From: Pseudomonas sp. MM213
Lineage (GTDB): Bacteria > Pseudomonadota > Gammaproteobacteria > Pseudomonadales > Pseudomonadaceae
Direction: 5' to 3'
NCBI RefSeq assembly: GCF_020423045.1
Contig: NZ_CP081943.1
Span: forward strand, 6,200,001 to 6,264,000
DNA length: 64,000 nucleotides
The position numbers and the translations under genes are program-made. Under the pieces are notes generated by a model, which was not told the origin of the DNA, searched no databases, and saw only the letters and a list, made by a program, of their open reading frames with translations. Every line of letters starts with the position of its first letter. Position 1 is the first letter of the stretch. This document shows, in pieces, positions 52,505 through 61,236 of this stretch.

Positions 52505-52954
52505 ATGGCCGCCAAAGTCGAACCGTTCTGGATACGCAAAACCCTCGATCAACTCGATCAAGAGGAATGGGAATCGCTGTGCGACGGTTGTGGCCTGTGC
52601 TGCCTGCAAAAGCTTGAGGATGAAGACGACAACAGCGTTTATTACACGCGCATCGCCTGCAAACTGCTGGACCTGAAAACCTGCCAGTGCAGCGATTACC
52701 CCAACCGTCGTGAATTCGTGCCGGACTGCATTCAGCTCACACCGGGCAAGGCCGATGAGTTCAAATGGCTGCCGCCGACCTGCGGTTATCGCCTGGTCAG
52801 CGAGGGCAAGGATTTGCCACTCTGGCACCATCTGGTGTGCGGTGATCGCGATGCCGTGCATCACGAACGTATTTCCCAGTCCGGGCGCATGCTCGCCGAA
52901 GGCAGCGTGCCCGAGGACGATTGGGAAGACCATCTGATTTTCCGCGCAGGTTAG
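52505..52954 (+). CDS. ycgN: YcgN family cysteine-cluster protein
   Basis: A 149-residue protein with the conserved Cys cluster [26 protein letters not shown] and PTCGYRL, which suggests bound metal or Fe-S. It is the UPF0260/YcgN family, function unknown. The gene is followed 18 bases later by the next one, so the two may form an operon. Confidence 0.9.
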   Translation: MAAKVEPFWIRKTLDQLDQEEWESLCDGCGLCCLQKLEDEDDNSVYYTRIACKLLDLKTCQCSDYPNRREFVPDCIQLTPGKADEFKWLPPTCGYRLVSEGKDLPLWHHLVCGDRDAVHHERISQSGRMLAEGSVPEDDWEDHLIFRAG

Positions 52955-52972
52955 TTTTACAAGGGAGTGTGT

Positions 52973-54202
52973 ATGGCTGTGGGATTGCGGCTGGCGTTGG
53001 CCGTTGGGCTGCTGGCCCTGAGTTCGTCGGTGTGGGCGGCGAAGAAAGTCGATCTGGATTACCACGTGCGCCTGTTGCCGCAAAGCGATCAGGCTGAAGT
53101 GCGCCTGACGCTGGCCCAGGGTTCGGCGGTGCGCAGTCTGGATTTCGACCTCGGCGACGGCAGCCATTACAGCGACTTCAAGGCCGACGGCCAATGGCAA
53201 CTCACGCCGGGCAAAGAGGCCCGGGGTGTCTGGCGACCGGCGGCCGACAAGGCCAGCCTGACCTACCGCGTGCGCATCAGCCACGGCCGCAAGAGCGGCA
53301 GTTTCGACACACGCATGACCCCAACCTGGGCGCTGATGCGCGGCGACGACCTGGTACCGGCCGCCAGACTCGATCAGCAGGACGGCATCGAATTGGTGTC
53401 ACGCCTTGAATTCGAATTGCCCAGCGGATGGAAAAGCGTCGAAACCGCCTGGCCGCGGATCGGCAAGAACAAATTCCGCATCGACAACGTCTCGCGCCTG
53501 TTCGACCGGCCAACTGGCTGGATGCTCGCCGGTCACCTCGGCAGCCGTCGCACCCGGCTTGGGGAAACCGAAGTCACCGTCGCCTCGCCTCAGGGCCAGG
53601 GCATGCGCCGCATGGACGTGCTGACCCTGCTGACGTTCGTCTGGCCGCAAGTGCAGGCTGTGTTTCCGCGTCATCCCGCCAAATTGCTGATCGTCGGCGC
53701 CAACGACCCGATGTGGCGCGGCAGTCTGGCGGCGCGAGAGTCGATCTATCTGAATTCGCGTCTGCCACTGGTCAGCGAAAGTGGCAGCAGCGCACTGGTG
53801 CGTGAACTGGCCCAAGTGTTCGGGCGGATCAACGACAAGCAGCGCAGCGACTGGATCAGCGAAGGCTTTGCCGAGTATTACGCCATCGAACTGGTGCGCC
53901 GCGCCGGTGGCATGAGTGATGAGCGGTATGAAAGTTTGCACAAGAAGTTGGCCAAGGATAGCCAGAAGGTCACGACGTTGCGGGGCGAGCAGATCAGCCC
54001 GGCGCAGATTGGCAAAGCGGTTCTATTGCTGAGTGAACTGGATCAGGAGATCCGTATCAAGACCCGCAACAAGCGCTCGCTCGATGATGTGTTGCGCGGG
54101 GCGATGCACTTGGAGAGTGTGGATACCAAGGAATTCGTCCAACTGGCCGAGAGCGTTATTGGCGAGTCCTCGAAAGTCCTCGATAACGATTTGATTCAGT
54201 GA
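52973..54202 (+). CDS. Secreted MA-family metallopeptidase-like protein with degenerate active site
   Basis: A 409-residue secreted protein with a signal peptide (MAVGLRLALAVGLLALSSSVWA). The middle resembles an MA-clan peptidase: a segment VRELAQVFGRIN at residues 276-287 stands where HELAHxW is expected, and SDWISEGFAEYYAIELVRR follows with Glu297. Both histidines of the zinc motif are replaced (R277 and Q281), while the downstream SEGFAEY motif is kept. It probably folds like a gluzincin but is not active as one. Role unknown. Confidence 0.7.
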   Translation: MAVGLRLALAVGLLALSSSVWAAKKVDLDYHVRLLPQSDQAEVRLTLAQGSAVRSLDFDLGDGSHYSDFKADGQWQLTPGKEARGVWRPAADKASLTYRVRISHGRKSGSFDTRMTPTWALMRGDDLVPAARLDQQDGIELVSRLEFELPSGWKSVETAWPRIGKNKFRIDNVSRLFDRPTGWMLAGHLGSRRTRLGETEVTVASPQGQGMRRMDVLTLLTFVWPQVQAVFPRHPAKLLIVGANDPMWRGSLAARESIYLNSRLPLVSESGSSALVRELAQVFGRINDKQRSDWISEGFAEYYAIELVRRAGGMSDERYESLHKKLAKDSQKVTTLRGEQISPAQIGKAVLLLSELDQEIRIKTRNKRSLDDVLRGAMHLESVDTKEFVQLAESVIGESSKVLDNDLIQ

Positions 54203-54209
54203 CACCGCT

Positions 54210-54285
54210 ATCGCTAGCAGGCTAGCTCCCACACTGGGGCTTCGTCGTTACACGGGACCAATGTGGGAGCTAGCCTGCTAGCGAA
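54210..54285. repeat. REPIN of the TAGC-core variant
   Basis: Arms read CGCTAGCAGGCTAGCTCC and GGAGCTAGCCTGCTAGCG. Compared with other copies in the window, the CGAGC core is replaced by CTAGC, so the arm is more self-complementary. Sits between a convergent pair. Confidence 0.88.
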
Positions 54286-54315
54286 GAGGCCACAAGCCTC
54301 AACGGATATTTCGGA

Positions 54316-54693
54316 TCAAACCCCGGCTTTCGGCGACTTCAACGACTCATTCCCGGTCACGCTGGCAGTTTTGGTCGCCGCCTCGGCATTCGCCTTCAAC
54401 CGAGCCAGGTCTTCCCCGGCGCGCTCGATTTTCGCCCGCACGTTGTTCATGTCCTGACGGCTCTTCTCCAACAGGCTCTTGGCCGAACTGTGGCCAGTGA
54501 TGCCACGGGCCAGCGCCACGCCACCGATCGCCACCTGGATCAATCCGAAAATACCGCCGCGACGCAGGCCTTTGCCCACCATCACCAGACCGCCGGCGAC
54601 GGAGCCTGCGCGTTCCCAGCCGTGGACGTTATGCTCGGAAGGACTCTGGAACGGGGTGGACTCGATGCGCTCCACGCGTTTGAGTTCGCTCAT
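54316..54693 (-). CDS. Small protein with DUF2892-like membrane segment
   Basis: A 125-residue protein. A hydrophobic region (GSVAGGLVMVGKGLRRGGIFGLIQVAIGGVALARGITGH) resembles the YgaP-type DUF2892 membrane anchor; the C-terminal part is a charged coiled coil (SLLEKSRQDMNNVRAKIERAGEDLARL). Function unknown. Confidence 0.7.
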   Translation of the reverse strand: MSELKRVERIESTPFQSPSEHNVHGWERAGSVAGGLVMVGKGLRRGGIFGLIQVAIGGVALARGITGHSSAKSLLEKSRQDMNNVRAKIERAGEDLARLKANAEAATKTASVTGNESLKSPKAGV

Positions 54694-54784
54694 GATCTGT
54701 CTCCTGCTGGAAGGACTGCTTCAAGAATAGATAATTAAGCTGACTGCCGAGGCGGGCGGCTTGTTCCATCGGATGTGCGTCGGT

Positions 54785-55255
54785 TCAGCGGAATTTCGGC
54801 CCGGAGCGGGTGTTCAGGCCCTTGGCCATGCGGTCGTACAGCACGACGTTGACGGTGGCCGCAAGGTTCATGCAACCGGTGGTCGGGATGTAGACCACGT
54901 CTTCGCACCAGTCGCGAATCTCTTTATCCAGCGAGCCGTCTTCCGGGCCAAAGATGTACAGCGCGCGATCCGGGTGGGTGTATTCCGGCAGCGAACGGGC
55001 GCCGTCGACCAGTTCCACGGCCACCGGCACGCAGCCCAGCGGCAGGATTTTTTTCAGGTCGTCGATGCCGATCAGCGGAATGTCGTAGTGAACGCGCTTG
55101 GTGTCGGTGACGAAGTCGGCGGCGCGGTCATAGCGCTTGCCGGTGTAGAACACGGACGCCACGTTGTAGCAGCCGGCGGCGCGCATGACCGAGCCGACGT
55201 TTTCCGGTGATTTTGGGTTGAACAAACCAATGCAGCTGTACCGTTTGTCTGCCAC
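54785..55255 (-). CDS. RNA 2'-O-methyltransferase, TrmH/SpoU family
   Basis: A 156-residue SPOUT-fold methyltransferase with the family motifs NPKSPENVGSVMRAAGC, LYIFGPEDGSL and MNLAATVNVVLYDRM. It is of the short single-domain kind that modifies tRNA or rRNA; the target is not predictable. The GTG at 55255 (VADKRYSCIGLFN) follows GAAGG; an upstream ATG at 55342 would reach into the REPIN and is rejected. Confidence 0.87.
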   Translation of the reverse strand: MADKRYSCIGLFNPKSPENVGSVMRAAGCYNVASVFYTGKRYDRAADFVTDTKRVHYDIPLIGIDDLKKILPLGCVPVAVELVDGARSLPEYTHPDRALYIFGPEDGSLDKEIRDWCEDVVYIPTTGCMNLAATVNVVLYDRMAKGLNTRSGPKFR

Positions 55256-55344
55256 GAGCGGGGTGCCTTCGGGGAAAAAACGGCGATTATACGGGGATTG
55301 GGGGAGGGGGTGTCTGGTTTGAGATTGGTGGTGCCTGAACAATT

Positions 55345-55443
55345 GCTATCGCTAGCAGGCTAGCTCCCACATTGGATCTTGGGTGTTCACAAACACTTAT
55401 GTGCACAGAAGATCCCCTGTGGGAGCTAGCCTGCTAGCGATGG
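55345..55443. repeat. REPIN of the TAGC-core variant
   Basis: Arms CGCTAGCAGGCTAGCTCC and GGAGCTAGCCTGCTAGCG, identical in core to the copy at 54210 about 1.1 kb away. These two are the only copies of this variant in the window, suggesting local duplication or a shared ancestor. It lies upstream of the TrmH-like gene and downstream of the yajD-like gene, both on the minus strand. Confidence 0.88.
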
Positions 55444-55467
55444 GGCCGGGTCAGGCAATGAAGATAT

Positions 55468-55839
55468 TCAGTCGTCTTTCTTCATCAACCCGGCCAACGC
55501 CGCAAACGGGTTATGCGTCGCCTTGGCAATCTTCGGCGTGCTCAACGAGCCCTCACCGAAATATTGCTGGTCGGTATACCGCGAGTGTTCGTTGTCGTGG
55601 CAATACAGGCACAACAATTCCCAGTTCGAACCATCCTGCGGGTTGTTGTCGTGGTTGTGGTCGCGGTGGTGCACGGTCAGTTCGCTCAGGCGCTTGCCGG
55701 AAAACTCACGGGCGCAGCGGCCGCACACGTGCGGGTACATCTTCAAGGCTTTGTCGCGGTAACCCATTTCCTTGTCGCGCTGGTTGTCGGCGAGGATGCG
55801 GTCCAGCTTCGAGGTGTTGGTCGGTGTTGACGAACTCAT
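55468..55839 (-). CDS. yajD: YajD-family HNH nuclease
   Basis: A 123-residue HNH protein. Zinc-binding CGRC (residues 39-42) and CLYCH flank the motif VHHRDHNHDNN and the ending SNWELLCLYCHDNEH. Such small HNH proteins are widespread, possibly involved in nucleic acid cleavage; E. coli YajD has no proven role. Confidence 0.87.
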   Translation of the reverse strand: MSSSTPTNTSKLDRILADNQRDKEMGYRDKALKMYPHVCGRCAREFSGKRLSELTVHHRDHNHDNNPQDGSNWELLCLYCHDNEHSRYTDQQYFGEGSLSTPKIAKATHNPFAALAGLMKKDD

Positions 55840-55887
55840 GGGTTCACCTTTGTAAAAGACTAATGACGGTTATGACGTAAGTTTAGC

Positions 55888-56574
55888 CTAGCCCTTGAGC
55901 TTCTCGGCAATCCAGATGGTGTGGCGGGTGCCCTTGTTGCCGTGGGCGAAGACCTGGACTTCCTCGGCCTTGAAGCCCGCCTTCTTCAGTTTGTCGGAAA
56001 ACTGCTTGTCGGCGCTGGCCGACCAGACGGCCAGCACGCCTTTTGGGCGCAGGGCTTTGGCGCAGGCGCTCAGGCCGCCCGCGGAATAGAGCCAGCTGTT
56101 GGCTCGCTGGGTCAGGCCTTCGGGACCGTTGTCGACGTCGAGCATGATCGCATCGAAACCTTGCGGTTCGGCCTGCAGCACGTTCGCCACGTCTTCCATG
56201 CGAATCACCGTGCGTTTATCCAGCAGCGGGTTCCCGGCTTTCTCGCCCAGCGGCCCGCGATTCCACTCGACCACGCCCGGTACCAGTTCGGCGACCACCA
56301 CTTCAGCGCTCTTGCCCAGATGCTTGAGGGCCGAGGCGAGGGTAAAGCCCATGCCCAGGCCACCGATCAATACCCGTGAATTCGGCCGTCCGGCGACCTT
56401 GCGGCAGGGGATCTCGGCCAGCGCATCTTCGGAACCGTGCATGCGCGTATTCATCAATTGTCCGCCGTCGCCGCCCTGGATCTTGATGACGAAATCCTCT
56501 CCGTATTCGAACAGGCACAGGGCACCGCCGTTTTCAGGGATAGGCGCGGTGTCGAGCAGAACGAAACGTTTCAT
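55888..56574 (-). CDS. Spermidine synthase-like methyltransferase-fold protein
   Basis: A 228-residue Rossmann-fold protein, start MKRFVLLDTAPIPENGG at 56574. The SAM-type motif is RVLIGGLGMGFTLASAL and an acidic strand end MLDVDNGPEGL follows. It resembles the SpeE-like fold but no speD decarboxylase gene is nearby and the usual length (about 285) is not reached, so polyamine synthesis is doubtful. It may be a general methyltransferase. Confidence 0.75.
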   Translation of the reverse strand: MKRFVLLDTAPIPENGGALCLFEYGEDFVIKIQGGDGGQLMNTRMHGSEDALAEIPCRKVAGRPNSRVLIGGLGMGFTLASALKHLGKSAEVVVAELVPGVVEWNRGPLGEKAGNPLLDKRTVIRMEDVANVLQAEPQGFDAIMLDVDNGPEGLTQRANSWLYSAGGLSACAKALRPKGVLAVWSASADKQFSDKLKKAGFKAEEVQVFAHGNKGTRHTIWIAEKLKG

Positions 56575-56666
56575 GGGGATCTCTTGAGGAGGAAGGGCAT
56601 GGGGGAGGCAAACGAACGCAGTTGGGAGTAGCCTGCAAACAGACAACAAGGCTAACGGAGCCATTG

Positions 56667-56957
56667 ATGAAGCGCACCATTCTAACGGTCATTGCCTTGG
56701 CCGCGCTCTCGATAACTGCAGTGCAGGCCCAAGAGCTGCAAACCATTCCGACCAGCCCGTCGCCGCTGCCCGGTTCGCCCGGTACGGCAACGCCGACGCC
56801 GTACCCGCAGATCACCCCCAACAGTGTGCCCAAAGTCGGGCCTGGCAGTGGCGGGCCGCCGCTGTTGCCGCCGATCATCGTGCCCAGCCCGCCCAAGGAT
56901 CAGCCCTTGCCGGGGCTTGAGCAGAACCGCACGAAGATCAAGTCGCCGGGCGGTTAA
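56667..56957 (+). CDS. Proline-rich secreted small protein
   Basis: A 96-residue protein with a signal peptide (MKRTILTVIALAALSITAVQA). The mature part is Pro/Ser/Gly/Thr-rich with no recognised domain (TPTPYPQITPNSVPKVGPGS). RBS-like GGAG is present. The 3' end overlaps the convergent cNMP-binding gene by four bases. Function unknown. Confidence 0.7.
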   Translation: MKRTILTVIALAALSITAVQAQELQTIPTSPSPLPGSPGTATPTPYPQITPNSVPKVGPGSGGPPLLPPIIVPSPPKDQPLPGLEQNRTKIKSPGG

Positions 56958-57427
56958 ACCTGCTGCGAGAGTAGCTGGCCGTCGGCCATGCGCAGGCGTT
57001 TGGACAGGGAGACGGCGAGGGCGCGGATGATCTTGGCGGCGATTTTCGGCGCGTCGTTGAGCATCTTTTCCAGGGAATCCTTGCCCAGGTTCAGCAGCTG
57101 GCAATTGCTCGCGGCTACGCAACTGGCGGAGCGCCGTTCGCCATCGAGCACGGCCATTTCGCCGAACGCCCGACCGCTGCGCAGCGTGGCCATGGTCACC
57201 CGTTGTCCGTCGCTGTTGGTTTTTTGTACCGCGACCTGGCCGGTATGGATGATGCACATGAAACTGCCGGCATCGCCTTCGCGGAAGATCTCTTCGCCCT
57301 CGGCCACCGTGCTGATGCTGAAGTAGCCCGAGGCGGCTGCGAAGTCGGCGGGCAGCAGTTGATCGAACAGGCCACAGTCCATCAGCCAGTCGCGGATTTC
57401 GTTGTTCAGTAAGGTCGGTTCTGACAT
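56954..57427 (-). CDS. Cyclic nucleotide-binding domain protein
   Basis: A 157-residue protein consisting mainly of a CNMP/CRP-type sensing domain (about 25-140) with GEEIFREGDAGSFMCIIHTGQVAV, RAFGEMAVLDGERRSAS. It has no DNA-binding or enzymatic output domain, so it may bind a nucleotide as part of a larger complex. The role is unknown. Confidence 0.85.
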   Translation of the reverse strand: MSEPTLLNNEIRDWLMDCGLFDQLLPADFAAASGYFSISTVAEGEEIFREGDAGSFMCIIHTGQVAVQKTNSDGQRVTMATLRSGRAFGEMAVLDGERRSASCVAASNCQLLNLGKDSLEKMLNDAPKIAAKIIRALAVSLSKRLRMADGQLLSQQV

Positions 57428-57483
57428 GTCGTCACGGTCTTTTTCTTGTGTCTGTAGCGGTTCCGGATCATACGAGTTCCCCA

Positions 57484-57588
57484 GTAGGAGCGAGGCTTGC
57501 CCGCGAAGGCATTATCACAGCCAACATAGATGTTGAATGTTACGGCCTCTTCGCGGGCAAGTCGGAACGCCGCCCGCTCGCTCCTACA
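57484..57588. repeat. REPIN with an interrupted right arm
   Basis: The left arm (57484-57507) matches the usual GTAGGAGCGAGGCTTGCCCGC. In the right arm, GCGGGCAAG is separated from GCTCGCTCCTAC by an extra TCGGAACGCCGCCC (about 14 bases). The extra bases suggest a distinct REP variant or an insertion within the arm. Confidence 0.8.
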
Positions 57589-57639
57589 AGGGCAGGCTCG
57601 GCGTTCTGGTGTTAAGACCGAATCACCGAGCCAAGTTCC

Positions 57640-59694
57640 TCAGGCAATGCCCAAAACCCCGAAAACAAATGCGTATTCGAGTGCTACGTCACGCAATCCC
57701 TGATAACGGCCACTCATTCCGCCATGCCCGGCGCCCAATTCGGTCTTGAGCAGCAGTTGATGGGTATCGGTTTTGGTCGCGCGCAATTTCGCTACCCACT
57801 TCGCCGCTTCCCAGTACTGCACGCGACTGTCGTTGTAGCCGGCGATTACCAGCGTCGCCGGATACGCCTGCGCGGTGACGTTTTCGTACGGGGCGTAGGC
57901 CTTGATCCGATCATAAACGTCCGGCTCTTCAGGATTGCCCCACTCGTCGTATTCCGTGACGGTCAGCGGCAGGTCCGGGTCGAGCATCGTGTTCAACACA
58001 TCGACGAACGGCACTTCGGCAATCGCCGCGCCGAACAACTCCGGCCGCATGTTAAGCACCGCACCGATCAACAACCCGCCGGCACTGCCACCGCTGATCG
58101 CCAATTGCTGTGAGGTGGTGAAACCGTTGGCGATCAGGTGCTCGGCGCAGGCGATGAAGTCGCTGAAGGTGTTGTGCTTGTGTTCCTGTTTGCCAGCGCG
58201 ATACCAGGCTTCACCCAATTCGCCGCCGCCGCGCACGTGCGCAATGGCAAACGCCACGCCTCGGTCCAGCAGGCTCAGGCGCGCGTGGGAGAACCACGGG
58301 TCGAGGCTTTCGCCGTAGGCGCCGTAGCCGTATAGATAAAGGGGGGTCGGCTTGCCGAGGGCTTCGCGCTTGACCACCAGGCTGATTGGCACTTGCGTAC
58401 CGTCCGGTGCGGTCGCCCAAAGACGCTGGCTGACATAGGCGTCGGCGTCGAACGGGCCGAGCACCGGGGTTTCCTTGAGCACTTTCTGTTCGCCGCTGAC
58501 CAGGTCCAGTTGGCGGATTTGTGCCGGACGGTTCAATGCTTCATAGCGCAAGCGGATCCGCTCGCTGACGAACTCCAGGCTGTTTTGCACGTGCAGGCTG
58601 TAGGCCGCATCCGGCAATTGCACGCGGTAGCTCGGCAGGTCTTGCGGGTGAACCTCGATGATCGGCAAGCCGCCGACCCGCAGGCTCAGCGTCAGGGCGC
58701 CGGCGTTGAGGCTCATGCCGTCGATCATCGTGGTGTCGCTGTGGGGGATCAGGTTCTGCCAGTCGGCTTCGGTCGGCGCGACGCCGGTATCGACGGCCGT
58801 GTACAGGGCAAAGTTGATGCCGTCGCGGTTGGTGCGAATGAACCAGGTCCACTCGCCGTCGAGGGCGCCGTGGTCGACGTCGTACTCGTGGTCTTCGACC
58901 CGTGGCGCCACGCAGGTAAACGCCTGTTGCGGCTGGAACGCGTCGAGCACCCAGACTTCGCTGGTGGTCTTGCTGCCCAGCGCCAGCAGCAATTGCTGCT
59001 CCGAGCTTGAGCGGTAGCAATGCATGAAGAAACGGCCATCCGGCTCATGGAACACTTCTTCGGCCGCCGTGCCGTCCAGTCGATAGCGGAACAGCTTGTG
59101 CGGGCGATGGGTGTCGTCCAGTTCGCCGAAAAACAGCGTCAGGCTGTCGTTGGCCCAGGTCATGCTGCCGTCGCAGTCGGCGAATTCCAGTTCGCTGACG
59201 CGGCCGCTGGATAATTCCTTCACGAACAGCGTGTAAATCTCATCGCCCGTGGTGTCGAGGCTGTAGGCCAGGCGCTGGTGGTCCGGGCTGATGCTGAACG
59301 CGCCGAGGGAAAAGAAACCGCCGTTGGCCAGTTCGTTCGGGTCCAACAGCAGCTGTTCCTGGCTTTCGTCGAGTTGCAGGCTGTCATCCGCCGGGCGCGG
59401 GCAGCGGTAGTGACGGGCGTATTCGTCGCCGGCGGTGGTGCGCGTGTAATACAGGTATGGGCCCCACGGGGAGGGCAGCGACAGGTCGGTTTCGAGAATC
59501 CGGCCCTTGATCTCTTCGAACAGGGTTTCGCGCAGGCCGGCCTGATCGGCGGTTTGCGCCTCTAGATAGCGGTTTTCAGCCTTGAGGTAATCGAGCACCA
59601 CGTCGGTGTCACGTTCCTGCAGCCAGGCATACGGGTCAGAACCTTCAGCCTTGTGGGCAATCGGGGCGCTGGTGATGTTGGCGGATTGGGGCAT
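57640..59694 (-). CDS. ptrB: Oligopeptidase B (prolyl oligopeptidase family S9)
   Basis: A 684-residue serine peptidase cleaving after basic residues in short peptides. The N-terminal beta-propeller is followed by the alpha/beta hydrolase domain with nucleophile Ser in ISGGSAGGLL and the His in GAGHGGMSG. The Asp is in AGYNDSRVQY. Length matches family members. No signal peptide. A REPIN follows the gene. Confidence 0.93.
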   Translation of the reverse strand: MPQSANITSAPIAHKAEGSDPYAWLQERDTDVVLDYLKAENRYLEAQTADQAGLRETLFEEIKGRILETDLSLPSPWGPYLYYTRTTAGDEYARHYRCPRPADDSLQLDESQEQLLLDPNELANGGFFSLGAFSISPDHQRLAYSLDTTGDEIYTLFVKELSSGRVSELEFADCDGSMTWANDSLTLFFGELDDTHRPHKLFRYRLDGTAAEEVFHEPDGRFFMHCYRSSSEQQLLLALGSKTTSEVWVLDAFQPQQAFTCVAPRVEDHEYDVDHGALDGEWTWFIRTNRDGINFALYTAVDTGVAPTEADWQNLIPHSDTTMIDGMSLNAGALTLSLRVGGLPIIEVHPQDLPSYRVQLPDAAYSLHVQNSLEFVSERIRLRYEALNRPAQIRQLDLVSGEQKVLKETPVLGPFDADAYVSQRLWATAPDGTQVPISLVVKREALGKPTPLYLYGYGAYGESLDPWFSHARLSLLDRGVAFAIAHVRGGGELGEAWYRAGKQEHKHNTFSDFIACAEHLIANGFTTSQQLAISGGSAGGLLIGAVLNMRPELFGAAIAEVPFVDVLNTMLDPDLPLTVTEYDEWGNPEEPDVYDRIKAYAPYENVTAQAYPATLVIAGYNDSRVQYWEAAKWVAKLRATKTDTHQLLLKTELGAGHGGMSGRYQGLRDVALEYAFVFGVLGIA

Positions 59695-59756
59695 GAAGGG
59701 CTCTCGGGCGATGTACGGAATAGAGGGGTTCGCAGGCTATAGGCAAATGACGCAAA

Positions 59757-59838
59757 TCCCTGCTCGCGAAAGCGGTGTGTCAGTCGCCATCAATGTTGCT
59801 GACAGGACGCCTTCGCGAGCAAGCCCGCTCCCACAGGG
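59757..59838. repeat. Degraded REPIN
   Basis: The right arm GCGAGCAAGCCCGCTCCCACAGGG is complete, but the left arm is shortened to CCCTGCTCGCGAAAGC. The intervening bases also contain the complementary pair GTGTCAG/CTGACA. It lies in the spacer between divergent ptrB and the following membrane-protein gene. Confidence 0.75.
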
Positions 59839-59919
59839 TTTGTGCATAGCCGGCCGGCATTGGGGCAAGCCTGATGTGCGAAAAGTCGTTACTATAAGCG
59901 CCTCTTTGCCTGCCTTGCC

Positions 59920-60417
59920 ATGGACACCATGACCGAGAACGACTATCTGATCGCTTGGGGCCTTTACGCCTTCGCCGCTTTAGGCTGCCTGTTGGTGTGG
60001 ATGCGCATGACCCGCTGGATGTGGCGCTGGTTGCGCGAGCCCCTGCGGCTGCTGGTCGCTGTATTGCTGTTCAGCCCGACGATCATCGATCCGGTGAAGG
60101 AAAAAGTCGCACCGGCCATCGCCATTACCACCCTCGATCTCGCGTTCAAGGTTGGCAACAATGCCTGGCGGGCGGTCTCCGACCTGTTCATGTACGGCAT
60201 GATCGCCTTCGGTATTTACCTGGTGTTCGTGGCGATCCGTTTCCCGATCGAACGCGCTTCCAACGCTCGCAAGGAACGCACGGCGGCCGCCAAGGCTGCG
60301 GCCCGGGCCGACGACCCTGACGACGATCATCCTTTCGGCGGTGCCGGTGATGACCGTTACGGTCGTCCGCCGGTCCCGAGCAACCCTCAGCGTATGCGCG
60401 TCGAACCGCGTTTGTAA
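59920..60417 (+). CDS. Conserved inner-membrane protein of unknown function
   Basis: A 165-residue protein with hydrophobic helices at about residues 10-25, 39-55 and 95-110, then a basic and acidic cytoplasmic tail (FPIERASNARKERTAAAKAAARADDPDDD). No domain was recognised. It starts either at 59920 or, three codons later, at 59929; the ribosome site is weak for both. It is followed by a class II amidotransferase gene. Confidence 0.75.
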   Translation: MDTMTENDYLIAWGLYAFAALGCLLVWMRMTRWMWRWLREPLRLLVAVLLFSPTIIDPVKEKVAPAIAITTLDLAFKVGNNAWRAVSDLFMYGMIAFGIYLVFVAIRFPIERASNARKERTAAAKAAARADDPDDDHPFGGAGDDRYGRPPVPSNPQRMRVEPRL

Positions 60418-60447
60418 CCTTGCCCCTGCCTTACAGAGAGTCCGAGC

Positions 60448-61224
60448 ATGTGTGAGTTATTGGGCATGAGCGCCAATGTGCCGACCGATATCGTGTTCAG
60501 CTTTACCGGGCTGATGCAGCGCGGCGGCCGCACCGGCCCGCACCGTGACGGTTGGGGCATCGCCTTTTATGAAGGCCGCGGCCTGCGCCTGTTCCAGGAC
60601 CCGGCGGCGAGCAGCGAGTCTGAAGTCGCCAACCTGGTGCAACGCTATCCGATCAAGAGCGAAGTGGTCATCGGCCATATCCGCCAGGCCAACGTCGGCA
60701 AGGTCTGCCTGTCCAACACCCATCCGTTCGTGCGCGAACTGTGGGGGCGCAACTGGTGTTTCGCCCACAACGGCCAACTGGCGGACTTTCAGCCGATCAC
60801 CAGCTTTTATCGCCCGGTCGGCGATACCGACAGTGAAGCGGCGTTCTGCGATCTGCTCAACCGCGTACGCGCGGCGTTCCCGGAACCGGTAGAGATCGAA
60901 ACACTGCTGCCGGATTTGGTAGCCGCGTGCGCCGAATACCGTAGCAAAGGCGTGTTCAACTGCCTGCTCAGCGACGGTGACTGGCTGTTCTGTTATTGCT
61001 CGACCAAGCTGGCGCAGATTACCCGTCGCGCACCGTTCGGCCCGGCGCGCTTGAAGGATGTCGACGTGATCGTCGATTTCCAGGCCGAAACCACGCCCAA
61101 CGACGTGGTCACGGTGATCGCCACCGAACCCCTGACCGAAAACGAAACCTGGACCCGCTACGAACCGGGCCAATGGAGCCTCTGGCGACGCGGTGAATGC
61201 GTCAGCCAGGGCAAGACCGAATAA
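60448..61224 (+). CDS. yafJ: Class II glutamine amidotransferase (YafJ type)
   Basis: A 258-residue Ntn-type glutaminase domain with N-terminal nucleophile Cys2 ([14 protein letters not shown]) and later [16 protein letters not shown] and [11 protein letters not shown]. It is a stand-alone amidotransferase; the acceptor reaction is unknown. Thirteen bases before the DUF2937 gene, likely one operon. Confidence 0.88.
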   Translation: MCELLGMSANVPTDIVFSFTGLMQRGGRTGPHRDGWGIAFYEGRGLRLFQDPAASSESEVANLVQRYPIKSEVVIGHIRQANVGKVCLSNTHPFVRELWGRNWCFAHNGQLADFQPITSFYRPVGDTDSEAAFCDLLNRVRAAFPEPVEIETLLPDLVAACAEYRSKGVFNCLLSDGDWLFCYCSTKLAQITRRAPFGPARLKDVDVIVDFQAETTPNDVVTVIATEPLTENETWTRYEPGQWSLWRRGECVSQGKTE

Positions 61225-61236
61225 GGATTCTCCCCC

